Shown here: positions 34,013 through 45,697 of the stretch, piece after piece
Layout of the letters: each line of letters opens with the position of its first letter
Numbering within the stretch: position 1 is the first letter of the stretch
Source of the DNA: Actinia tenebrosa
Taxonomy: Eukaryota; Cnidaria; Anthozoa; Actiniaria; Actiniidae
NCBI RefSeq assembly: GCF_009602425.1
Contig: NW_022261836.1
Coordinates: 4,050-68,049 of the forward strand
Direction of reading: 5' to 3'
Length of the DNA stretch: 64,000 nt
Made by a program: the position numbers and the translations under genes
Notes under the pieces: model-generated
Database searches by the model: none
The model's input: the letters and a program-made list of their open reading frames with translations, nothing else
Told to the model about the DNA's origin: nothing

Positions 34013-34184
34013 TTAGCTATTCTAAGGCTGAGGAGAAACTGGGTCAAGTTGGCATTGCACTGCATTGTGGGAATGTTTTAGGGAACATATGTTCAAGCGT
34101 GTATTTCGTCTCCTATAATAGTCCTACAATGTATTGCAATGTCAGCTCGACCCAGTTTTTTTTCCTCGGCCTCGAAATGGCTAA
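34013..34184. mobile_element. MITE-like hairpin element (172 bp)
   Basis: The left arm TTAGCTATTCTAAGGCTGAG..ACTGGGTC..TTGGCATTGCA is the complement of the right arm, which ends GGCCTCGAAATGGCTAA, over about 60 bp. A related piece with CTCAACCCAGTTTTT and CCTAATAAATG occurs near 42450 in a calreticulin intron. Confidence 0.8.
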
Positions 34185-34205
34185 TAAGGAGATCATAAGG
34201 TCCAC

Positions 34206-34415
34206 AATAGACCTCTTCGGCTTGGGGTAATGTTTTCATATTTCAGACCACGTGTCATTCCCTTGAGAATAAGATTCTTTGTTTGAGCTGTATCCATATT
34301 CATGTGTCTTCTCATGTGCAACCGAGCGCAAACCTTAAACAAAGAAATGATACTCTAGGGAATGACACGTGGTCTGAAATGGGAAAACATTACGTCATAG
34401 CCGAAGAGGTCTATT
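34206..34415. mobile_element. MITE-like hairpin element (210 bp)
   Basis: AATAGACCTCTTCGGCTTGG and CAGACCACGTGTCATTCCC on the left pair with GGGAATGACACGTGGTCTG and CCGAAGAGGTCTATT on the right; arms of about 57 bp with few mismatches. Confidence 0.85.
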
Positions 34416-35228
34416 GATGCTTAAGATTTAAGACATTTTCTTTTGGCACAAGATTTCTAGGCGTTGCCATACAAATTGTGTTAGGGTTTGTTATTTTTTT
34501 GTGTATGGACTCTTGTAAGAGATTATTATACGAAATTTTGCATAAAATAAGAATTGTAAAAAATAGGTAGACAAAAAAAAAAGGACTTTTTAGATTGGGA
34601 GTAATATTTTAATACTGATTCTAAACCTCTTGGGAATGTTATTCCTCGTTAAAACGTTACTGGAAAATAAAGGAATAGTACTCAAGAGGTTGATATCCAA
34701 CAAAAATGGCAAAAACTATATATCACGCCCAAAACTAAAACAATGTAGGCTAATTGAACTCTTTACTGATACGGCGGCCATCTTGAATTCTATTGTTTTA
34801 AGCAAGACATGGGATGCTGAGGGAGGAAATATTTGAAAATTTATAGACAGCGTAGCTGTCAGGGTGCCTTTTTATAAAACTTTACGTTATCCAACGTCGC
34901 GTAACACACTTAAAAACTAATATGTGAAGAGAGATGGAGAGAGATGTGAAACATCAAGGCGTAAAATCACTTGAAAAAGTAACTTGGCCACTTTATGCTT
35001 TATGCTGCCGTATCAGTAAAAAGCTCTATTGGGTTAAAAATGTGTGCTATCTGATATTACAAGGTAGGTTTTTAAGATTTACCAAACACCAACTAAACTG
35101 AAGTAAACGCAAGGCAGTTTCAGTATTACTGTCATTATCGTTGAAGTTTGACGTCTCCTGTGTGACTAGCATCTTAACGAACGTCAATCAAAGAACTGGG
35201 GAAAATATCTTGATGGAGACTTTAGATT

Positions 35229-35271
35229 GAATTAAAGATTTTGATCCTTTAATCCTTTAAAATCTTTAATT
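35229..35271. repeat. Short palindrome
   Basis: GAATTAAAGATTTT and AAAATCTTTAATTC flank a 15-bp centre. Confidence 0.6.
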
Positions 35272-35311
35272 CTGTCCAAAATTTCCCTCAATATATTGTT
35301 TTTTATTTCAG

Positions 35312-35482
35312 TTCTTCGATTGGCGGTCGTTACTGAAAATGCTAGTCGGCGAACGAGACATCAAACTTCGAGGGTCGCACTTCAACGATAATGGTAGTAA
35401 TACCTGTAACACACCAGCATTTCGAGACATGCCGTTCCAAGAAAATACCCTATCGTCAGCCAATCAGAATAAAGTAGTTTAA
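35312..35482 (+). CDS. Candidate orphan terminal exon
   Basis: Follows a good acceptor (ttttttatttcag) and reads 56 codons to TAA in one frame: begins FFDWRSLLKMLVGERDIKLR and ends SSANQNKVV. It lies 1.8 kb past the PIK3R stop, same strand. It could be an alternative 3' exon of PIK3R: a weak donor in the last exon (CAAC|gtaaac) would give a different, shorter frame. It could also belong to an unseen transcript. No family recognised. Confidence 0.25.
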   Translation, partial: FFDWRSLLKMLVGERDIKLRGSHFNDNGSNTCNTPAFRDMPFQENTLSSANQNKVV

Positions 35483-35507
35483 GTTATTGATGCAAAATTG
35501 CAACGAC

Positions 35508-35785
35508 CTCGTACCCAGAGCCTGCGTTTCTTCTGGTCTGCGGCGAAGAACAAGGGCTCTGGCATAATCCATTTTTTGAATCCGCGATTTTTTTGGACCG
35601 GTATAAGAGCGCATACGTTAAAAGACTTGCCAAAGATTAAAAAAATATGTTTATGATTTTTAATTTTTATTTTGATCGGAAGTAAACACAGAACTCGGGT
35701 TGAAAGCATGATTTCAATAATTATATTTAACTTCCGGAAAACTGGGAATGCGTCAAAGAAGAAACGCCGGCTCTGGGTACGAGAT
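35508..35785. mobile_element. MITE-like inverted-repeat element
   Basis: CTCGTACCCAGAGCCTGCGT plus TTCTTCT (35508-) pairs with AGAAGAAACGCCGGCTCTGG plus GTACGAG (to 35785). Core about 220 bp, non-coding. It starts about 25 bp after the orphan exon candidate. Confidence 0.75.
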
Positions 35786-36104
35786 TGATTTGACACAAAA
35801 TCGTCTCACATTTACATTTTTTTTTTGGTTGACGAAAATAAAAAGTTTATTTTCTTGAGCAACTATCTACCAGTACATGCTTCGTTCTGATAAATGCCTG
35901 ACAAAAATTAATATTAAAAACGAATAGGTTGTGTTCAAATACTAACTGATAATAAATGAATAGCATTGTAGACTAGTCATAAAATAATTGAAAAGAATTT
36001 AATAAACTTAGAAAATTTATATTTTTAAATGAAGTTGTTTTTCATCATCATTTTAAGGAATATAAAACGCGCGCGCTTGTCTTTGCTGTGATACAGCTGC
36101 TTTT

Positions 36105-36330
36105 TAAAAAAGGTTGAAGGGGAGAATGGCGATAGGCAATAGACGATAAGTGATAGATAGGTCATACCAAGATGCAAGAATAGATGAAATGACTTGTATT
36201 TATTTTTATTTTTGTCAATAACACAGATGTTGTTGTGATATTTAGTGTTCACTCGATCGACGAAACCATTGTGCCCATTGTGCCTTTCGGTCGTGCAATC
36301 GCCAATCGCCGATCGCCATTTCACCAAATT
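36105..36330. repeat. MITE-like repeat sharing an arm with 16200-16310
   Basis: GGGGAGAATGGCGATAGGCA on the left complements GCC..TCGCCGATCGCCATTT on the right. The right arm's GGTCGTGCAA..CGCCATTT also appears at 16252-16290, so this is a dispersed family. Confidence 0.55.
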
Positions 36331-38851
36331 TCGTAGACTTTGTTTTTTAAAGCCACTTTATACCAATTCTGCCCCATAGTTAAATTCAGGAAGGAAGCCT
36401 AGGTAGAACAGAGCATTTACAAGCATTTATGGATAAACGGTCTTGCTATAATTCTCAGCCAAAGGAAAGCACATAAGAATAGCGGATAACTTTTATCTTA
36501 ATTTTCCTAAACCGGCATCACTGCCAAACAGACCAGACTAATCATAAGACGCGGGGGAATGGACATCGAGACATTACAATAATTACCATTTAGATGTTGT
36601 CAAATATGCGTGTAATTGATTCGAGACAGTGTTTCACAGTTATAACGGACAGAGGTGGATTCGAACTTCCGTTATCGCAAAGAGCAGATTGCCTACTTAT
36701 TTGGGCATCGATCTTCCTCGGACTGGACTCATTCAAATTATGTTAAGCACGAAAAAGTCAGGTCTTTCGTTTATTAACCGTTTGTTATAGGCTGCTATAT
36801 GAGTATGAAGAAATTGTATAAAAAGCTGTTGCCATCGATCACGTGACACTGATTTAAAGCACGAGAAGCAAGCTTCATAATTGTCAAGAAAAGAAGAAAA
36901 AACAATGAAAAACTCAGTTAATATGTATATAATCATCAAATCGCCAACAATATTATTTTAAGCATTTAAGTTCTTTCTCGTTCCCACAGATCAGTTCAAC
37001 GAGAACTCCGAAATGAGAAGCCGTGCTGTTACTGAATTGAAACTTAGGCGGAGTTTGAACTAAAAAATGCCATGTTGTAAGGTTAATTTGGTTAAATATA
37101 TAAAACTTTCTGTTCGATATTTAAAAAAAATAAACATTGTCCATGTTTCGTGATCGTACGTGGATATGTTTTGATGGAGCCAGTGAGACAGAGACACCAT
37201 CGACAAGGAGTAACGTTGGTGCTGTCTTCACTGCCCTCCGGCTAAATGGAATGATTTGTTCAATATACAACTTCTACGTATTTCAGTCAGGTACATTTTA
37301 CAATTAGACCATATCAGGGTACCATATCAGAAAATAATTACGCCATGCCTGTAAAAAAGCGGATATTATACTAATACACTAGTTTCAGTTCCCACAATAT
37401 GGCTTGATTAATAGTTTAAAAGTAACTTTAATATTAACTAAAATGGTTGTTATGGAAACTTATCTTTAGAAATAAAATGTACATTCAATTGAAAATTATA
37501 ATGAAAAATGAAGACATTTGTTTTTCAACTGAATGAAGAAAAAAAAACTGAAAGCGATTATTTTGGCGCCGGTGCAACTGTTTATTCATTCTGCCACGTA
37601 GAAGCTGGTTTTAAGTTCACTTTTGACTTCAGTTACATCCTTCTCTTTGCAGTTAGCCCATTGTTAACCCCGAGTTAAAAGTTTAGTTAAAATATTAAAT
37701 GGATATATTTTACTATAATCATTACTTGTCGTTGATATGATAAAGAGATTATCCCGTGATAACTCTGATTTATCATGAAAACTTAGTTACATTCTTTATA
37801 TTTTGACTAAATTGAGATAAACAACGAGAGAGGGGGACGAGAGAGGGGGAAATCTGAGCCATTTTTCCATCAGACATTCGGAATTCTGTCAAAGTCTTTA
37901 GTCCATAAATTAGGGCAATCCGTAAACTATAATTTCAATTTTTGTGGAGGGTCAAACACTTTTATTTTGAAGAAAGCTAGTTCCTCGTGAACTTAATGTG
38001 GCAGAAGGTTCGGTTATTTCCTACTGAACGAAAACAGGAGTGCCTCCAACGGATAGCGTGCTTCTTTAATATTTATTATTTATGAATGTATTTCGGCAAA
38101 TATTTTTGGCTTTGTCTTTTCTTTTTCTGGCAGTTTATTTTCTAGCACTTCTACGTTAGAAGACTGAGCATAAACTTTAAAAGTTCATTATCTCCAAGGC
38201 GCGGAAAGGTAAGTAGGGGCTGTCATTAGTTATTGTGCTGTATGCTTTTTTCTGTTTATATAAAATTAATAGGTACAACTTTACCTGCTATCAACCTGGT
38301 AACTTCCCTTTGCACCTGCCAATTTTTGAAAGGTAGTGTTTATCTTCTTTGAATTTTGCTGTTTTAGCTCCATTTTAAGTAACTTTGTGAAAGCCAAGAT
38401 AATTGAACTTCATTTTCGACGCTTTTAAAAATTATAATTACGACACCAAATATTAGCTGGAAACATCATGAGAGATGCCGTTACGGTTACCATAGGATTA
38501 GTTTGCGTAAAACTATCTCTTTTCTATTTTTACTCTCTTGTTTTTCAATTCAAAAACAATTAAATTCAATGTTTTAGGCCGAAGTTTTGAAGAAACTTTA
38601 TGCATTCATTATCATTCAGTTGATATGTCTACAGTCTGCTTTTTGTTTATCTTAAATCTGGAGAAAATAAATAAATTCATTAACTATAAGAACTATTATT
38701 TCGTCTTGCTTTTAGGAGACAACCATAATTTAAAAAAAAGAAACCGGTTAAAAAAATTAGCAATTTAAAAAATTTGAATAAAGTCCATGTCAGAGAAAAC
38801 CCACCGGAAATTCCATATGATCGAGGCACCCGTCAAATCTCCGCTTCGACG

Positions 38852-38870
38852 TGTGGTGCATTTTAATTGG
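38852..38870 (-). promoter_or_regulatory. ERSE-like element (one mismatch), minus orientation
   Basis: TGTGG-N9-ATTGG is the reverse complement of CCAAT-N9-CCACA, one base from the ER stress response element CCAAT-N9-CCACG. It sits 58 bp upstream of the perfect element. Confidence 0.5.
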
Positions 38871-38927
38871 TCGATACAGGCCACGTGTTTGAAATCTTGA
38901 GACCTGATTGGTTGTTTTAGGGATCGG

Positions 38928-38946
38928 CCAATCAGAACGCACCACG
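38928..38946 (+). promoter_or_regulatory. Perfect ER stress response element (ERSE) of calreticulin
   Basis: CCAAT (38928-38932), nine bases, CCACG (38942-38946): an exact match to the ERSE consensus CCAAT-N9-CCACG, bound in vertebrates by NF-Y and ATF6/XBP1. It lies about 120 bp before the calreticulin start codon. Vertebrate calreticulin and GRP78 promoters carry the same element, so induction by unfolded-protein stress is a strong inference. Confidence 0.8.
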
Positions 38947-39068
38947 CAGAAGGCCGGTCAGAGCGTTGTTCCATTCACATGGTTTCTTGACAAAACTTCA
39001 CGCTTCCTTCTTAAAGCCATTCTTTTATAGTCAAGATTGCCGAATTGTGGTCCTCTAGAAAGCTAAAT

Positions 39069-42000
39069 ATGTTCCTGCATCGACTTGTGCTGCTTTCCTT
39101 AGTTTCATATGTCTTCTCGACAGATTATTTTGTAGAAAAATTTGAAGGTAAATCTTGCATTTCTCCGTGTGTTCTTCTCTGATTTCGTAGTCCATCCAAG
39201 CTTGAAGTTTGAATTTTGAGAGCATGGTGTGTCTTATTTCACAAATCAAAATCAATATTCTCTCCTTAGATAAATCTTGGGAAGATAGATGGGTTCAGTC
39301 CACGAAGAAAGGAGCTGAAGCAGGCAAATTTATATTGACTGCCGGTAAATTTTACGGCGATGCAGAGAAAGACAAAGGTTTGTAAGCCTCACGATTCTGA
39401 ATCGAAATTCGCCTATAATTTGTTAATTGAAAAAATATATGAATAGCTATCTTTAACCCTCAATGAAAATGAGTGTATTCAGCTGAATAGATGTTCGTTA
39501 TATTCACGTTATACATATTTACAATTGATTTTTATTCTTTAAAAACCAAGGTATTAAGACTAGCCAAGATGCAAGGTTTTATGCAGTTTCGGCCAAGTTC
39601 GACAAGCCTTTTTCCAACGAAGACAAAAATCTAGTTATCCAATTTACCGTCAAGCACGAACAGAACATAGATTGTGGTGGTGGTTATATCAAGGTAACTA
39701 AGGAATAACTTAATTTTCGATTTTTTTCTTTGAGATTTTGGGTGTAGAAATCTTAAAATTGTAGTTCCGCCATGTTCTTACTGTATGGGGTGGGGTGGAG
39801 TAGGATGGTCCTAACATTGCTGTATTCTCTTGTCAGGTCTTCGCAAGCGATTTGGATCAGAAAAATATGCATGGAGATTCCCCATACTTGATTATGTTTG
39901 GTAAGTAGTTGCATTTCAGAATATGTGCACATCTATAATTTTATATCCACTTGATTTCTACCCCTAAATTAAGATATTGTTGACTGTTATTATTTCTGGA
40001 CCCCCTGTTAGTTCAAAATCAAGATATATTAAGTATTTCTGCAAGTGGTCTACCAAGCATCCTTAGGGACCTATTGTTTTTTATGTAGCAGGGGGACAGT
40101 GCTTTCATAAAAAAAGCATTAAGTATGGTTTGTACCCCCCATAGATATATCAATTAAAAATGTATCCCCACTTCATTCTGTTATAATTTTGGGAAAAAAT
40201 GTTATGGCTTAGCAGCTCAAATTAAAAGTTAGTGAACTGCATGATAGCAAAGAATCTAAAACTCTACCGCCCACTTTCAGTTGATTTTGAAAATTCGCCT
40301 CTAAAAAAAAATTCCCATTGACATAATAAACAACAAAAGTCAAAAATCTCTTAGATTTTTCTGCAAATGGGAAGATAATCAGTTTCATTGAGAAAAGCCT
40401 ATGTAACTGAAAAAATGTCTATCAATTTTATTGATTAAGAGTCTATCTTTGCATTAAACAAATTTAGACAGACTCCTTATTACCCCGGTTAGCATCTTTT
40501 ATTTATTGTGAATGTTTGATAAATGACGATTTTTAATGAGGGAGGCTCGCATCCTCATACAGTTTTTCAGTGAGTCTCTGAATACAAGTGCATTACAGAA
40601 ACACGGGTACAAGGGGATTAAGATGGTCTGTCATAGAGGGAAAATGGATGGTTTTTCATTCAAAATTCAATCTTTTGTCTTTAGGCCCAGCCTTTCATGC
40701 ATTACCAGCATCCTCATTTTGTACTGTATGTACAAACGCAATGTTATTATGTTTATAAGAGTGATTTTCATGTGTCTTTATTCCAAATACTCCAGGTTCT
40801 GCACCTATTCTAGCAATTACCTATTATTCAACAAATTAACAATGATCTAAATTGGTAAATGTTTGATTGAAGCACTGATCCCTTGGAATTATAGAGGACA
40901 AAGAAACATTAGATTAGAGACATTAGAAACAAACTGAACTATTTTCTTATTCGGTATGATCTTCATGTACAGGACCTGACATTTGTGGACCAGGAACCAA
41001 GAAAGTTCATGTCATTTTCAACTATAAGGGAAAGAATCTTCTGACAAAGAAGGAAATTAGATGCAAGGTATAGTTGGTGCATTGTCTCCATTATCCATTT
41101 TCAGATGAACCTTTCACTGCTATACAGCTATATATTATTTCAAAGCACACTGCAGGTCAGAGATCTGAAATCTGAAACTGAGTAACACGCTGCAAAATAT
41201 AATGTATTTAGTGCTAAACAAATAGTTCCCTTTTAGATTCAATTTTTCAGATTTTTGCCATAAAGCATAAACCCGCAAACATTCTGTTCAGTCTAGGATC
41301 CCTTTTTTCAGATCTTCAACTGAAATTTTTTTAAATAGGTGTATAATTGTCCAAACTTTGGAAATTAAGGTTGCAAAGCTTTAACACAATTGCCTCTCAC
41401 CTCTGGGGTCTTGGGTTATATTCTCAGACTCTGCATTGTACATGAGTCTTTTAGGTCTCTCTCTTGATATGAGGGTTTTTCTTTGGGTTCTCTGGTTTTC
41501 CTCCCTCTGTAAAGCCTCTGTAGTGCTTTCAAGTACCAATCTTAATTTAATATTCTTTTTCGTTCTATGTATAGGATGATGAAATGACCCATCTCTACAC
41601 CTTAATTGTGAAACCAAGCAACACCTATGAAGTTAGAATTGATAATGAGAAAGTAGAGAGTGGTGAACTTGAAGAAGATTGGGATTTCCTTCCACCCAAG
41701 AAGATCAAAGATCCAAATGCCAAGAAGCCTGAAGACTGGGATGATAACAAGAAAATCGATGACCCAGAAGACAAGAAACCAGAAGTAAGGACAAAGCTAT
41801 AGCACTAACATTAATGATAATCTGTGTGCTAAATAATACACATAGCTGGTTGTATTAATGTTGTTGTAAAAATAGTGGTATTTGTTACTCACAAGGAACA
41901 GACCTAATGTAGTTAAAAAAATACATTACAATACAGATTTGGTTAACCCTCAAAGTCACACCAAGGGTCACAAATAAATAACAACAATAAGAATACAGAT

Positions 42001-44241
42001 TGAAATGAGTACTGATTCTATTACTTTTTCCTTGTGACTTTTAAGGATTGGGACAAGCCACAGAACATTCCAGACCCTGATGCCAAGAAACCAGAGGACT
42101 GGGATGATGAAATTGATGGGGAATGGGAGCCACCAATGATTGACAATCCTGAGTATAAGGTAAATACCTACAATCCCTTGTGAACATCTCCTTTTGAGTT
42201 TCAGTTGCAATCAGAACTGCAGAAGTTGCAGCATAGAATCATCAGTCAAAAATCCATGAAAGTTCCATGAAAATTTTACTGCTGGAAAAAGATCAAGCCG
42301 ATGATAAATAAAAAAACTTTGTTGTCTAACGTTTTTCTTTGATCTTGTGTTTATATCCTCTGTAACATTTCAGTGTATTGCAGGATTGTTTTAGGGATGA
42401 AATAGAAACCAACTTGGAAATATGTTCCCTAAAACAGTTTCACAATGCAAACTCAACCCAGTTTTTAACTCAACATTGGAATGCCTAATAAATGTCAAAA
42501 ACATTCAAATGTTAAAGTTTTAATTTCTAAAAAGCTTATTTTTTAACAGATATTAAATTTTGTTCATTTTGTTTTAGGGTGAATGGAAACCAAAACAGAT
42601 TGACAATCCCAACTACAAGGGTGAATGGGTTCATCCAGAAATTGATAACCCAGATTATTCTGAAGATAAGAACCTATATTTGTACAAAGACATTGGCGCT
42701 GTTGGTTTTGACCTATGGCAGGTAAGGACTGACTCAAACATCCTCACCACTACACCAGTCCCCAAACCATTGTTCTACCTTATTAGTCACTGTTGCTACA
42801 TCCTACAAGCTATGTGCTTTCGATATACAGCATGGAACATTGATTTCTTAAAATCGTAAATGCCTGCCTTACAATTAAAGCATTCTAAAGCTATGAAAAG
42901 TAAAAAATCGATAGCTACTAAAAATCTTTTGAATTCAAGTTTGTCAGACATTCTATAGAGTGGTTTTCATTAACCCAGGAAATACACTTAAGCACTACTT
43001 CACAATAATTCTTTTGTTTTCTATGTCATTTTGTGTTTAATACACTCTAATTTAAGTTCACTTTGTTTCATATGGTAATGAAAACTGCTCTATTCATTCT
43101 ATACAGCATATTCTGTGAATACTGTTCAGTTTGTTGATGCAGGGTTTTGAATAGCAGGTTGAGTAAGCGGCAAAACTTAGTGAATAGGTGGGCAGCAGCG
43201 AGCAAACCTTTCTCACTTTTCCCTAAATTTTGGGGAATTTAACCAAAAAAGGTGGCGAGTTCATGTAAAATACCCAGCAAGATTCGCTGGCTGCCGGCTT
43301 CTATTAAAAACCCTATTTGATAGCTTTTCTATTACTAAAAGCGCATTTAAAGTTTCATTAAAGTGCACCTAATGTCTACAGGATGCCTTTGTTTTTTGAA
43401 AGGCATTATAAAGTAAATATGAATGGTATTTTTGATGGTGTTCTCATGGAAACGCCCTCAAACCCTTTATCTTTTGGTATCTTTATCATCTTATGGATGT
43501 TTTGTTCTTTTGTGTTCTTAGGTGAAAGCTGGTACCATCTTTGATAATGTTTTAATAACAGACTCAATAGAATCCGCAGAAGAAGCTGCTAAAGAATTTG
43601 AAAAGACTAAAGAAGGTGAAAAGAAGATGAAAGATAAACAAGATGAAGAGGAAAGAAAGAAGCAAGAAGAGGAAGACAAAAAGAGAAAAGAGGAGGAAGA
43701 AAGCAAGAAGAAGGAGGAGGAGGAGGAGGAAGAAGATGAAGAGGACGAGGTAGGTTAAATAATACTCTCTTCAATGGCAGCAGGGTTGGACGTGTTACAT
43801 GCTTTGCAAGACTTGCTCTGTCATTGATAATAACAAGACTATTATGTGTATGAGAGTATTGTACTGTGGTTGTAATGTATATATCAAATTGAGCTGATCC
43901 TCACAGTATGTGAAGCAACTTATGCAGCTGCAAATTGAAAGACTCAGAAAAAATTCTGAGTCTTGAATGGGATTTGAACCTGTACCCTGGCGATTCCGGT
44001 GCAATGCTCTGACTTGGTAGCTCTTGGAAGCACTTTCATTATAGGTGTTATAGGTGATATTTGTGATATAACTTCATTAAAGTCTTCAATCCTTCAATTT
44101 TTGCAGGCTGAAGATAAGAAAGATGAAGATAAGAAAGATGAAAAGGAAGAGGCGAAAGAAGAAAAGTCAGAAGAAGAACCAGCTGAAGAAAAGAAAGATG
44201 AGGATGAAACAACAGAAGAAACGAAGAGGGATGAACTCTAA
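39069..44241 (+). CDS. CALR: Calreticulin
   Basis: Lectin-like Ca2+-binding chaperone of the ER lumen that folds monoglucosylated glycoproteins. Ten exons, all phases consistent: 39069-39147, 39270-39377, 39551-39693, 39837-39900, 40973-41067, 41575-41784, 42046-42159, 42578-42721, 43522-43749, 44107-44241; product 439 aa (human 417). Signal peptide about residues 1-17 ([17 protein letters not shown]). N domain has [12 protein letters not shown] and [16 protein letters not shown] domain has three KPEDWD-type repeats ([13 protein letters not shown] and relatives) and three GEW..P.IDNP.Y repeats. The C domain is a Lys/Glu/Asp-rich low-affinity Ca2+ store. The ER-retention signal reads RDEL (ends TKRDEL) rather than KDEL. 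A plain TATA-like TTTTATAG lies at about 39023-39030. Confidence 0.97.
41390..41525 (+). repeat. SINE-like repeat in calreticulin intron 5
   Basis: GCCTCTCACCTCTGGGGTCT, GAGGGTTTTTCTTTGGGTTC and TCTGGTTTTCCTCCCTCTGT fit the family seen at 23990 and 28608. It lies just before the acceptor of exon 6. Confidence 0.5.
43920..44045 (-). repeat. tRNA-derived SINE in calreticulin intron 9
   Basis: On the minus strand: CTACCAAGTCAGAGCATTGC (A-box region), then GGTTCAAATCCC (a perfect B box), then AAGACTCAGAA. The spacing fits a tRNA head of about 75 bp. Structure is too degenerate for a live tRNA. Confidence 0.6.
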
Positions 44242-45697
44242 TTTCCCAACATGAAAGTGGGAATTTTTTAGTTTTCTTCACCTTTTGTTAATTAGCTTCT
44301 TTCAATTCTTAGACTTAATTCTTTCTTTGAGGTCCAGTGTTGGTGTAAAAATACGTATGGCAGCCAGTTTATGTTATTGTCAACCACTCTATTTTTTAAA
44401 ATATATGATCTCGCAGCCTTTGTTGCTCCTTGTAATAAGGTTAGGTCTTTAGTGAACAACATTTTACTCCTTTTTTTGTATCAAGTGGTACTTGGTTCAC
44501 TAAAGGCTTCTTTGTAATCAAATTAGCAAAATTGACAGCGAAAATGCAAACACAACAAAGCAAAATCATTTCATGTATGCTTGAACATGATGAAATAAAA
44601 AGCGTAAAATTTAATTTTTGTCTAAAACATGAAAAATAGATGACATTGACAAAGTTGATGATATCTTCATGGTAACCTGGACCTAAACTTGTAGATTATG
44701 AGGGACAAAGGTATAATGTTTTTGCTATGAACAAAATTTGTCATACTCTGAAACAGCCTTGGGGCTAACCTAAGTGCAGTGAGGGCACAGCTAACTCACA
44801 ATTTAGGGTTTTTAAAAGGGAGGAAACTGGACAAAGCCAAAGGGAGAGATCCATCACATTTTACTGATGTTTATAGTTAGTCAAAGAATCAACCAAAGAC
44901 CTAAGAGATGAGAGCATGTGTAAACCTCAAATTTTGTTAAACAATTAGACTTCTCGCCCTCATGCTCTACAAGTTTGCAGGTAAGTTAAGTGAGGGCGAG
45001 TTATGTAAAAGACCATTTTATGGCTCGGTTCATTGATCACAGACTTATTATACAGGGTTAGCCCCATTTCAGTGTCCAAATATTCACAAATACCAACAGT
45101 AAAGTAAAGAATGAACAACTTCAACAATACCAACACTTTGAAATTCCATGGATCTTCATTAGAATTTATGAATATTCAAAGTAATTCCATACGATAGAGT
45201 TTTTAGAGTTAGAGTGATTTTACTTGGCCCTTGAAAAATAGTAAGCATAGCTTTTCCACTTATTCCAAACAAAACCGCAATTCATGTAGGATGCTCAATC
45301 CAAACAATGTTGATGCCTCTACGCATATTTGATTTCGAAAAGAAGCCATAAATTATTGTGCAAAAAGGAAAATAATAGGCCAAAGCACTGAATAGTAACT
45401 ACATACGATAATTTAGTGCACTCCTATGCATTTTATTACTTTGGAAACTCATTTGATTATTCATGTCTTTTATTCATTTGTCTATTTTTATTTTTTATGT
45501 CGTCAATAAATAAGAAAGAACACTAAGTGTAACATAAAGTCTTTATCTGCTTAGGGTATCTTGCATTCTTGATTAAATGCAGTGAGGGATCCAGAACTAT
45601 TTCATAGACAGCCTTTGCAAGATACTGTATATTTGTAGGAAATTTTGTATCAGGAAATTTTTCTCAATCCATAATTGAATGTAAAAACCTATTTTCT
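44242..45697. other. Convergent intergenic region between calreticulin and JMJD7
   Basis: Holds the two 3' UTRs. An AATAAA lies at 44594-44599, a plausible calreticulin poly(A) signal. An inverted repeat CTCGCCCTCA / TGAGGGCGAG spans about 44954-45001. A faint SINE-like piece (GGGAGGAAACTGGACAAAGC) is near 44818. No gene. Confidence 0.45.

Larger units (their letters stand above)
33486..38760. other. Intergenic region between PIK3R and calreticulin
   Basis: Mostly AT-rich DNA with several palindromic elements (listed separately) and one orphan exon candidate at 35312. From about 36400 to 38760 I see no gene and no repeat I could support. Confidence 0.4.
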
